From: Struthidea cinerea
Lineage: Eukaryota > Chordata > Aves > Passeriformes > Corcoracidae
Direction: 5' to 3'
DNA: 64,000 nt
Assembly (NCBI GenBank): GCA_013397865.1
Contig: VZTI01003657.1
Coordinates: 1,062,285 to 1,126,284 of the forward strand
Each line of letters opens with the position of its first letter. Positions within the stretch are counted from its first letter, which is position 1. Shown piece after piece: positions 1-12,100 of this stretch. Under the pieces are notes generated by a model, which saw only the letters and a program-made list of their open reading frames with translations, was not told the DNA's origin and did not search any database. A program made the translations under genes and the position numbers.

Positions 1-25
1 TGCAGTTCCCAGCAGCTTCACTGAC

Positions 26-175
26 CTCATCCACGATGACACAGCTGAAGGGATCGAGCCCCTGCCGTGAGAAGGCCGATTCCAGCAGGCTCCCCCCGCT
101 GGTGCTCAGCGTGCAGCAGATGATGTCAGACTCCAGGATGATGTCTGCCTGCACTTTCTGGGAGTGCCCCCGAAC
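26..175 (-). CDS. SETX: SETX exon with motif Ic and Walker B, residues 2154-2203
   Basis: Encodes ADIILESDIICCTLSTSGG (motif Ic region) and ends FSCVIVDE, the Walker B/motif II. The donor GTCAGT falls exactly after the DE, so the AG of the DEAG signature is encoded by the next exon outside the window. Last SETX exon visible here. Confidence 0.96.
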
Positions 176-3100
176 CTTCAAGCACAACAGGACACCCTGG
201 TTAAAATTCAGCCTTAACTGCAACAGTGAACGCTCCTGATTGGTTTTTTTTCCCAATATGCAGCCAGAGTACACCCAGATTTCACAGCTGCCTGTCTGTA
301 ACTTACTCAGCTTATGGCCTTGATCCATTTACCCACTACTTTATAAATGCTCCCAGCTACATCAAAACCAAATTTCACCACAATTAAAGGACACCAAGTA
401 TAAAAATACATCGGCTGAAGTTTATTAGAGATAAATTCTCCTACCTCCTTTAGCTGAGAAGCGAGTTGTTGTCTCTCCTTTGCAAGTCTGCCAATTTCAT
501 CATTTAACATTTGACTCTAGATGGGGGAAAAATTAAAGAGAAACCACCTTTAGCACCACCCATTTCCCATATACCTTCCTTCCTCCCACACCCTAAGCAA
601 TTTCCTAAACATTTAGACTCGCTCAGACTGTCTGTTAATGTCAAATGTGTCTGAAGAAGCCAATCAGTTTCTTGGAAAGTTGTCAATATATTTAGGCTCT
701 GCAACACACAGTACCAGATCTTACATTTTTGTGCAACTGGGAATTGGTTTACCACCAGAAAGCTCTCATTTGAGTACAAATGCCAAATTTTTAGACAAAA
801 AAAAAAAGGAAAACTTCAAGCACAACACATATTCCACAATCTCAGATCACAAGGTATCTTCCTATATTTTCAGTGAAACAAAACCAGAGCCTTGAAACAT
901 ACAATCAAATTAAACTATTAAGATTTATAAATAAGGTTACATTAAAATCTAAGTGGTAACAGAACCAAGTGAAGACTACTGAATGCTAGAGCAACAAGTG
1001 GCATGATCAACCAGTGGAGAATACTGGCATAAAGAAGCAAAAAGTTCCTGATTTGAAGCTCTTCATTCCCTTTCACAGTGCTACCAACTTTTCCATTAGT
1101 TGAAAAAATAGGTGAAGAGACAGTTCTGCTTAAGAGGTGACATCAAAAATCAGTGTTCTTTTGGTGTTATGAGCACAAAAACACAAATAGGATTAAAAAT
1201 TGTCTTGCTACCTCTTTCTTCTCACATCTGTGCATGGCACGCTCTCGAGAGAGCATGTCCAGCTTCTGATCCAGAGCTTCTTTCTTCTTCTGGATATCCT
1301 GGTCACAGTCACCTGGCTTTCGTTCTGTAATAAACCAAAGGAGAACATACAGGAGGAATAGAAAAATTGTTACAGTACCTCCAAATTGGACAAATTGATT
1401 TTTTGCTGCATTTTCCCATTTTCTATTTAAGTTTCATCTTGTACAATGAAGACAAGAATTGCTTCCAACTGTAGCTCTCAAATGCTGCATTCCTTAAAAA
1501 TGATAGCTTTAACATGTAGGTAATGTCATTTCTTAAAGAAAAAAGTCACCTTGCTTATTTCTTTTCCTTAGATTTTGGCTCATATATAAACTCCCACTTC
1601 CCCACTAAGACTGAGAAAAAACAATGCTTCATGAAATACTATTGTAGAAAAATCTTCCTTCTTACAGGAACACATGGTCCACGTGGAAAACACCACCAAG
1701 CTCTTATAGAAGACTGAAGAGAAGTCTGATTTCCATGTTACTTACTCATTCTGTGTTCAACTTGCTTATCCAGGCTGAACCCCCGGACTTCATTGTTGAT
1801 TGATTTTTCAGCACCAAGTCGCACTAATTTGATATCACCACAATTTCCTGTTTACAAAATCAGAGTCAAAATACTCTTAAATTACTCCAACTGTCTCTAT
1901 GCTTTGCTACGACAGTCAAAAAAATGTAAACATCATGGATATCAAACAAGGCTTTTCCTTTTCTACTTATCTGGAGTTTTCAGCACTTGACTTGCACTTA
2001 AATGCAGCTACCAAAAAATCAGTAATTCCAAACTCTAAAAAAATAAAGATTTTGCCCAGGTTTTAGGGGTGGCTAACACTAAGAATGTTATTTGGAATTA
2101 ATAAAACTACCTCTTATTCTCAGGTTTATCTAAAACTTCCAGAATTCCTAACTTGGACAATGCTGAGTCCCATCAAGTAATGCAGTTGGCAAGTCAATAC
2201 CAAATTAACATTCGGTTATAATGCAGGTATTTCCCCCCTTGTCACTAACTAGATGTAGAATTCATCTACTTTGTATTAGTCACAAACTGGGAGGAGGAAA
2301 AATGAGAGGCTCTGACACATCAAAATTTTCACCAGTCTGTTTCCCATGACCCACAAAGTCCAACTTTATTCAAAATAAAGGCAAGAGACTTGTGTTCAAA
2401 TCCCCAAAGAGTACTTAAAAACTGGTGAACTTAAACTAGCAGCATGAGGAAAGGGTCAATGTCAATATAAAACAAAGTGTAATTTATTAAAAAAAACCAC
2501 AATACACCTTTGAAAAAAGCACATGGAAGTTAACAACAGTACAAGGATGTACCAGTCATGTTCTGCAAGAGGAAGAAGCTGCTCAGAGGAGCGTGTAAGT
2601 ACAGTACACAACCAACTGTTTCAATTCCTCCTTCACGTTTTGCCCATTTAACCCTGAAACAGAATTTTAACACAAACCATACCCAAAGGCTCCTGTTTGT
2701 TTTGGCATTTCTCCTTAAATGCAATGATGATCTTTTTCATGAGTTCATCAACAGCAGCATTTGATGGTGCACAGACTAGAAAACGGTTTGGCTTAATCTT
2801 GGAATTTTTTTTCCGAGCTGTTTTCTCATTCCTAGTGTTCTGTAGATTAATTAACAACAAACCAAAACAAGCTCTTTAGATTGTCTTCATTTGAGATCGA
2901 GAAGCCAGACAGTACATTCATCTAAACCAAACCCCAGCACACAACTATCCCATCATGTTCACTTACTTCTCTCAAAACACGGGACAGAAGTCCTACAATA
3001 GTTTTTGATTTCCCTGTCCCAGGTGGTCCATGGATAAGGCAGATCTTGGGAAGTCCTGGGTGTTGCTTTACCATGGCATAAGCTGTCTCAATGGCTCTCT

Positions 3101-6100
3101 TTTGATCTTCGTTGTATTCATTCATATATGAAGCCTGAAGGAATAGACAGGGCAAAAAAATAATGAATTATTGTTGATCAACCTATCAACCTTCCCCATT
3201 ATTTTCAGAATGTCCTCACCCCTCTAGCTATAACTCAAAAGCTTGAAGGGCAGGGAAGCTTTTGATTCTATGTTTGATCTAGATGCACACCCAACCCTCA
3301 CTTAAAAGTTGTAACAAAAGGTTTTGTTCACTCTCCACACCTTTGTTTTACAGTACCTTTTCCATCATAGGTTTTATTTCCTGAACACTTCCCCAGTAAG
3401 GGGAAAGAAAACTGAAAGTAGTTTGAAGGGCACTACATCAATACAGCACAAAGACCAGAGCAAGTTCAGACCCCTCTCCCACCCCATCAGCCAGCTCTGA
3501 GAAGGGCAGCATCTCAGTACTTTTGAAACTTGGCTGTTTGCTCTTGGTCATCTCAAAAGCCAGCATGAAAAACCAGACCTGCAAAACTCACGAGGCCCAA
3601 ATGCCTTCTTTGTTCACCCTGGCACTCCCAGCTGTAGGACTTACAGCACTTCCTGAGGCTACAGGCAGATCTCTGGGACAGAAGTCATTGTAACTTGGAT
3701 TCATGATGGGTTTAGCCAGGGGACTCCTGCTCAGCAGCAGAAGACCTTTGAACTTTCTGTGTGTGGTCACCAGGGAGCCAACCACCACACACTTTACTTG
3801 CTTCTGGATGAAGAACGACAAATTGGCTTGGGTTTGCACAGTAAGATGACAGGCAGTTTGCTGCTCCTTTTGTCCTGTTAAAGAACAGTAAGAAACCAAG
3901 TTGTTCATTCAAAACCTATCCAAATCATTAACTGAAAGATAACGCAGCAAGTCACTCAATGAATTCACCAGAACAAGATGCTGTCTTCTACCAGGGAATC
4001 AACAACAAATTCTTGCAAAATCCCAACACTTCCCCACCCCCCACCAAAAAAAAAGACCAAACAAAAAAACCAGTGCTCTGTACAACTACTCAGATCACTG
4101 CTTTAATAAGGCAGGTACTGGGTACTTGGTAATCCTGGTAATTCAGTTTCAGTTCCCAAAGACAGTGACAATGTTAGTCAGCGAGATCATAGAAGTTCAT
4201 GGCACTTCCTATCTCATGGCAATACCATCCTAAAAGTGCGTGCAGAGATGCGTGCAGAGCACTGACTCAACACTAGTTTCTGTTTTTACATGAAGCATTA
4301 ACATTTGCACTGAAGGAAGTCTCTAGAAAAATGATGAAAAGCAGGGCTGCAGCTTCAGTTCCTGACTTTATAAAAAGCTTCTAGCACGAAACAGACCTGC
4401 TACAGAGGAAAACCAATTCCATTTCCTCTGAGGCAAGTGGTATATTACAACTACTGACAGCCAGCTATGAAGAAGCATTTCATGGCATCAAGAAGGATCC
4501 CATTTTTATTTCAAGCTGAGTTACTCACTATTTGCATAGCCAGATGCACGAGAAAATCGTGTCACAAGGCCAACATGATTCACTATGTGGTGCTCCGTCC
4601 CACTTTCTTCCCCAAAGGTGTCCTTCTCCTTGTGGACCACCAAAAGGATTAAGTCATCCTCCTTTGGATGAAGCTGCCTCGCCAAATCACTCTCTCGTAA
4701 ATGAGCTACTCAAAAGACAAATTAAAATCAGAACATTGAAAAGAAAATGGTTACAATTATTTTCTGCCTGTAGAAGTACTGTTCACTTTTAAAGCTGTTA
4801 AAGGCTACAGCAAAACATTATTTGAAAATTTTAACTCCATCCTGCACTCTTAAGCCTGAGCACAACAGCATTGTATAAAAACAGAGCAAGCCAAGGACAG
4901 CTTTATCAAAACATGCTGAAGAAAAAAATCGCAGATGAGAAATATGGAAGGCACAAATTCCCTGCAAAATATATATTTCTCTTACGTGCATTCTGTAGAA
5001 TAGCAAAGTGAAAATCCTTTCTATATTTAAAGCAAACACAAAATACTCTACAAGTGCCAGCTCATTATAAAGCATCATCTTCTTGAAAATCAGAAGATTT
5101 TATTAAACAAAAAACCCCTCACCTGTAAAATGTGCTGTATTCATGTCAGCAGAAAAGTTCTGTAAGTAGAAGCAGTAACTTTTCTCTCTTACTTTCTGGT
5201 TTTCTACCCATTCTTGTGCCAGCTACAAGTTGAAAAGGGAACAATAATACTTTGAAGGGTTTAGTGTCTAAGAAGAAAAGCTTATCATTACTCAAAGGGG
5301 AAATAAAAGAAAACTATCAGACTGACAAGTAAATTTACCAAGAGTCCCACCCATTTATTTTCTTTCACGTAAGTACACCCATTACATATAAACACACAGG
5401 GGCCACTCACCAATTTCGTGTACTTTCTTAAAGCTCTTCACAACTGCTCTGAGTTTTCCCTGACTGCATTTTCACCTTAAAATACCAGTGTTAACCTGGC
5501 ATTGACTTTATTTTCTACCTTATTTCTATATAAGAAGTGATGCAATGACTGAACTTGAAAGCATTCAGACATTGATTGAAGGAACACTGTGTTTTGTCAC
5601 TATTAAACTATAAACCAATAAAGACTGGAAAAAAATACTTCCTGGACTAACCTATTCTCTCATGTAAGTTCTCAATAGAAACCAAAACTTTAGGGTTTTA
5701 TCCTCTTTTTACAGACACTGAAAGATCTCAGTTTCTTAAAGATTTCTGGTTTGAGCTTTATATGTTACAGAGAGAGGAAGCACATCCTTTGACACTCCTT
5801 TTATTGTGGATGCGCACCCAGGAAAAAAGAAACACTTCACTGAGATGAGTAACTCTGGTAGTCCCCAGTCCTAAACATAACTGTTTGGATTATCTACCCC
5901 AAATCATTCCTCTATTCTCATCTGTATCTGAACATTTTCAAAAGTAAATAGAGGGCATAAACCAGGTTTTGATCTCTCCATAAAATTTATTAGTGTTGAT
6001 GAAACCAAACCAAAAGGCAGAAAGCTACTTACTGTTTCAAAGGCGTTGAGCATCATCAGAGGGAAAAAGGTATTAAAATAGTCGTTGTAGCCCTGAAATT

Positions 6101-9100
6101 GGACAGGAACAGAGGCTACTATGGACTGCAGAAGATTATTGGGAGTTCCAAAGTGGCTGAAGTTTGCAAACATTTCGTAAGTCCACTTTAGGACTTGGTT
6201 AACAAAAATGCTGTAATCGCGCTGCTGAGCGCCAAGGAAGGAGGAGTAGGTTTCTCGGCCAGGCCCTCTGGAAATATTTGAAACATTGTCATAGTGTCTA
6301 TTTTGTGACTGGAGAACATTATTGGAACTGAGGGCTTGAGGTACGTTACTGAAACTTGGAGATTTGCACGTTGGATTTCCTACTGGTGCAGGTTTTGGAT
6401 ACGGCGGTGGCCTGACCACCGCCGGTTTGGCCGCGTTCACTTTGCTTTTTGAAGGTGGGGGTAACTTTCGGACATCTTCAAGATCTCTGCTGAAGGCTGC
6501 GTTCCGTGAAGAACTTGCTGAGCTGAAAATTTTGGTAGTGGAAGGCTTTCTTATTTTAGGTGGCAGGAGAGAAGGCTTGGCAAACACGTGATCTGCCCCT
6601 GGGCTGGCGGCTGTGTGTTTACTACAGTATTCGCCAGGTTTTTCCACCTTTTCCGTACAGTCTTTGTAGTTACATTTCACAACAGCTGAGGGTTCCTTCT
6701 GCTGAAGGCTTTCATCAACATCCATTTCCTCTGGAGTCTTACTACTTACAACAGCATCTTGAACACTTTCCTCCTGAGAACATAACTCCATATCTACAGG
6801 ATCTAACTGAGTTAAAAAGAGATTATCATCACCTTCATCACTGCTTTCATCTGATTTACACCCATTTTGCTTTGAAGTTTTCCTCTCACACTCAGGCAGG
6901 ACAGTGCAACCTTTTCCTGAAGACTCATTTTTATTATCACCAAGTGCAGTGGAAGAGAGACTTGAATCCATAGGAACAGGAGGAACCACCACACTGTTAC
7001 CCCCCCATTTTCTGTTCCAGTCTGAAGAACTAGGCATTTTAGAGGCCCCTGCCACCTCCTCCATAGAGAAGCTCTCAAATTTTCTCTCACTGGCAGAGGG
7101 ACAAGCAGTATCTTCTCTTTTTTTCTCCCTTTGGTTTTCAGCAGATTCTTTAATAGATGCCAGTTCAAAACTTGGAGGCTTTTGTTCCACAGGTTTTGCA
7201 CACACTTTGGTAACTTTGTTTCTGCTCTCCAAACTTCCTGCAGAATTTTTCACGCTTCTTTTGGGCCTCACCTGCCGTGAATACCGACGGTCTTGGCAGA
7301 TCAGCAGTTTTTTATTATGTTTTACAGACAAACGCTGAGCCTCGATCTGTTTGGTCCTCTTTTTCTGTGCAACTCCAATTCTGCCTGCAGCTTTGCCGTG
7401 GCTGCGCAGCTGAGCCAGGCTCTCCAGGGAGGGCTGGGACAAGTCAAACGCCTTGCGGGGGCCCTTCTTCAGGCCCAGCTTTTCCACAGTCGATGCTGGA
7501 GCAGGACACTGCCGAACTTTCCTTGGAGGAACCACAGCAGGCATTGACCTGCCAGGCTGAGAACGCTCTGGCGTGCATTGAAGTGGTGTTTTATTTTTGG
7601 CTGTTTTAACAACTGGAGGTTTTTTAGGACTTCTCTGAACAGCCGGTGCTGATTTACATTGTGCTGTGGTCTTCTGTGGGCTTGTGCTGTTTTTCTTAAG
7701 GGCCAACTTTGACGCTAAGGAGAGGGGAGATGCAGATGCTCTGGGTTCAGGCAATTTTGAGTCCAGAGTGAAGCCTTTAGCAGTACCTTTGTCTACGCAT
7801 TTCTCCAGCTGACCTTTTGCATCTTCCTTACTAACTGATTCTTGCAAGCTTGAATTAGTTGCTTCTTTTGTATCATCAACTACTTTCTGATGAGAAATAT
7901 CCTCTGTCTGCTTTTCTATGGAGCTCGCTGCTTCTTCCATGGTGTCATCACTTAAGTAATCCAGATCATAACCCCAGTAATCTAAGTTGCTGTTCTGGAA
8001 GTCATCTGAATTACTCCTCTCAGCTGCTGGTGAAATGTGATCTTGTTTATACTCCTGAGTTGTTTCCACAGCATATGCTTGAGTATCTTGCCAAGCTGAA
8101 AAAACCTCAGCTTCTGTTTCAAATTCAAAGTACTGAGAATCACAATCATCCAGTAACACGGGAGAGCGTGGAGACTTTGATTCTCTTTTAGTGTCATTAT
8201 CAGAAATGCTGCTGGAAGTTGAAGACTGCTCTGCACACACATTTTCGTTCTTGATTTTTGTTTCCTCCTTGTTAGACACGCTTTTTTCTTCATCAGAAGA
8301 GTCTGAAATTACAATGACTTGATTGTTAGGGCCATCTGCACCACAGGGACACTTGGTACTTTGGCCCTCATTGGAAGATCTTACAGTACCTTTCACTTTC
8401 CTTCTAATATCAGACACATTGGGGTACACTGAGCTTTCCTGGCTGGACGCAACAGAAAAATTGACACTTTTGGCATAAGCAGCTAAAGATAATTTACTGA
8501 GTTCTCTATCAACCTGGGAGTCTGATAAAGCATCATCTTTAGAAACCGTCTTCACAGAATCCTCCTCCTTCTTCCCCGCTGAACTGTTTTCCCTCTTGAA
8601 ATATTCTGAAAACTCAAACAACCTGTCACTTGACTCATGCTTCACTGACAGTGGCCTGATCATATCCCTCTTGTTTTCAGAGCTAAATGGAAAATAACCA
8701 TATGCTGAAATTTTATCTCTACAAAAGGTCTCAGAAATTTGATTTTTGCAGTCATATTCATCCAAGTCTTTTAAATTAGGCTGCTCCTGGTTTGAAGTTT
8801 GCATGTTAGAGCTTTTCTTAAAGAAAGACATCAACGATGAACTTGATTTTTCTTCTGTTGATACTTTTTTCAGTGAGGTGTCATTACGCCCGAAAAGCAA
8901 AGTATTGTCATCTTCCTTCCCCTGCACACCAGATTCGCTTCTAGAGTTAGAGGAATCCAGTGATGCTTCGTTGGATATCTGTTTAGTGGGGACCAGTGTG
9001 AACTGGAACACACTGTTTACATTTGTCTCCTGCATACTTTTGCAATTCCTTGAAGATGGGGAATCGAGATGAGTTTGAGCAGACAGATGCGGCGGTGTTC

Positions 9101-12100
9101 TGGGTTCTGCTTCCTGTTTGATTTCTAACTCTCTGCCTCTCCTGAAATCTGAATGCTGGGCATTTGAATTAAAGCACTGATCATCCACATTGCATTTTCC
9201 TGCCACAAGACCATAGTTCCTATTTTCCTGAACTTTCCCTCCTTCTTTTGTTGCCAGTGAGTTCTGTGGGAAGCTACACTCTTGAGCTGTCAGGTCGTCA
9301 GGTTCCTTTTTAATATTCATCAAGAGGCCTTCTGTGGATGTGCAAGATGGTGAACTTCTAGATGTATCTCTACATTCCTCTTCCCAGGCATTCCTTCTCC
9401 TTTGGAAAGAGTTCCCTTGACAATCTCTGCCTTCCTTTGACATGACAAATGGTGAATAAAGGTCCTCTCTCTCATGTCCACTCATCTTGTATCCATCATC
9501 ACATGCATTCCTCTCCTGCTTTATAGAGATGGTTGGCAAAGCTGTTGAGTTTGAACTGCTTCCTCCAGCCAAAGACGTGCTCAGTGCTTTGCCATTTATA
9601 CTTCTTATAACCTGCTTTAAACACGTTTGCAACTCCTGGGTTTCCTGGCTGCTCAGCTGCCACCCCACAGCTCGATTTCCCCGCAGGAGGAGGTTGAGTT
9701 TGTCCAGGTACTGCTTGCAGAGGGCGTGCTGGCCGATCTGGAAGCCCTCCTTGAGCAGGCTGCGGATGAGCTGCACGCAGGCGTGCTGCACCGAGTTCGG
9801 GGCCTGGAACAATCCCGCGCCCGAGCCCTTCGCACACAGCCCCGGCACCTTCTCATTGCACCACGTGAAGGCTCTGCTGGGAAGCGTAGCACACCTCACC
9901 ACTGCCTCCACCCACTCCTGGGAGCTGATCCACAGCAAATGCAGGCACTTCTTGCTTCTGTGCAGCTCAACAATGGACACTAAGATGAGGAGGAAGAACT
10001 CGGAGATTTTGTCGCACTGCTGGATTGTTTCGATGAGGATGTCTTTGATTTCCGAGCAGAGGTAGTGGATGACCTCTACTATATAAGCTACACCCAAGTC
10101 CTTGAGATCCATAAGGGACTGAACAAAGGGGATGAACCAGAGGAACGTGCTGTGATGGACACGCATATCCCTGCCAATGTCAGACTGAAGCATGTTAGCC
10201 AGGGTCTGCATATCTTCGTACATGTTGGGGCAGTACTCTGGGCAGATGGCTGCCTTCCATCCAGTGTCCTGAAAAATACATTCACCACACAACATCCTCA
10301 GTGACACAAACACCTACACAGTTTAATATGGCACCGTTTTTGTAGCCATGAAAGTTACTTTCCTTCATATATATGTTCATTAAATGGTAACATCTCTTAT
10401 ATCCCAATGTAAGTCATTAAAAAATGCAAAAAATAAAGAGGACACAGATGTATAAGGAACTAAGTTCCTAAAACATTATCTATGAAATTGGTGTGAAGTA
10501 GTAGCTCCTTTAAAAATCATTGTGAACTATTCAAAGACACTGTCATGCTGACATAATTTAACCTCAGAGAATCAAAAACACATTTAAAGCCTTTAAAAGA
10601 CATTTCATAAATGCAACACATTGACATCAAGAGATGAACACACTTGGAAATGTTTATTCTTGACAATGTCATTCAGTGACTACAGTTCAAAGAACAGGAA
10701 TATAAAATACTGGTTTAATACCTTTTGAGGCTTTTCTGTGTTATAATTATACACAATCTGACTGCAAGAAATCATGTCATCACCGTAGTCTGACTCTGGT
10801 TCAGATTTTGTCCTAAAAAGAAACACAAATCATTACTGACTCACACAAAACCCTAAGAAAGTCAGGACAGACATTGCTTTTCAGATACCAAGTGACCATT
10901 AGAACTTATCAGTGATAAACCATACCTACGAAAAGGTACCATATTTAAAAGTGTAGAGCTTGTTTTATCCAGCTTCTAAGAGGTGGGGGAAGCAACTGTC
11001 TCAGGAAAAAGCTTTCTGTTGAGTCATGGATTTGCCTATGTACATAGAACAAATGCCCAGAATGCCATCAACTGAAAATTCCCAAAAATTTGGTAAATTC
11101 CCATAAATTCATGGGCAGCGAGACACGGCAATCTTCATTAACCCTTCAGTGCAAGTTGGTTGTAGCACTAAATAAGCACCAAACAGTTAACAATCTTTCC
11201 AATTCAGGAAAAAAATCCTAACAAGTTTAACACAAACGTGACAGATGCCAAAAAGAAGTGAGCATTTTTTTTTTTTTTGAAAGAACCTCACAATTTTAGG
11301 GGACCTACTTCAACTTTTCTTTGCTTGAAGTTGGAAACATGGTATTTTTTAATTGCCATCTCCCTCCCCCAACACAAATTACAGCAGCACTGACAAGAAC
11401 TGACCTCCTAAAGCTACTGCGAATATTTTTGATTTCATTGTTGTAGCTCACACTGTTGATTATGGTTTGAAAGGCTTGGACAGGATCAATAAGCTGACCC
11501 CAAACTTTAGATCCGAGCTGATCCAAAATAACCATGAAACAATGCAGGGCAGGCCAGAAGGGGTCAGTGGAATCATCTGAAACACACCAGCAACAGGGGA
11601 GAGGGTTGAAAAGCAAATCCTGGACATTCTTAGGCTAAGCAGAAGTTGAAAGACCTGGTTCTCACTGATTTTTCTAAAATATCAATATAAAAGTATTCTA
11701 GTAAGTTGCAACCGTACTTTTTAAACTGGAGAAAGAATGAAAAAAGCCAAGCTCCCTTATCTATACAGAGACACTGCTCCTTGTGCAGTCTTAAATCAAC
11801 TGGAGCCTGGATGCCCATTATTAATATTAAATAATACTGATGTTTCCCAACTCTATGAAACAGATTCTTTCACACTGATTTTTGCAGGGCTGTGCTAAGA
11901 AGTGGCACAACTTACACAGCTTTTTATACTTTTACTTACATAGCTAATTTATATTTCACATTTGTAACAGAAGCAATCGGTTCTTTCAAGTGTGTTCTTA
12001 ACTCCTTCACGTAAGAAAATATCATATCCTCGATGAACACTAAGTTTATAAAGATCTGCTCGTTTAAGAAGCAATCCTGTCTTGAGCTCAGGCCATTCCC

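Larger units (their letters stand above)
516..6033 (-). other. SETX introns between the giant exon and the window edge
   Basis: The gaps between the listed exons (for example 517-1211, 1325-1745, 1848-2682, 3135-3644, 3875-4528, 4706-5122, 5223-6032) are AT-rich introns. Each has a GT donor and AG acceptor on the minus strand. I see only short A/T runs and no clear transposon or RNA gene. Confidence 0.7.

Noticed and set aside
9487..10065. 192-codon plus-strand frame
   Set aside because: Antisense shadow of the giant SETX exon.
10269..10313. Upstream in-frame ATG extending the giant SETX exon to 10313
   Set aside because: A splice acceptor lies at 10269-10270 and homology to senataxin starts at DTGWKAAICPEYC. 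The extension MFVSLRMLCGE is intron.
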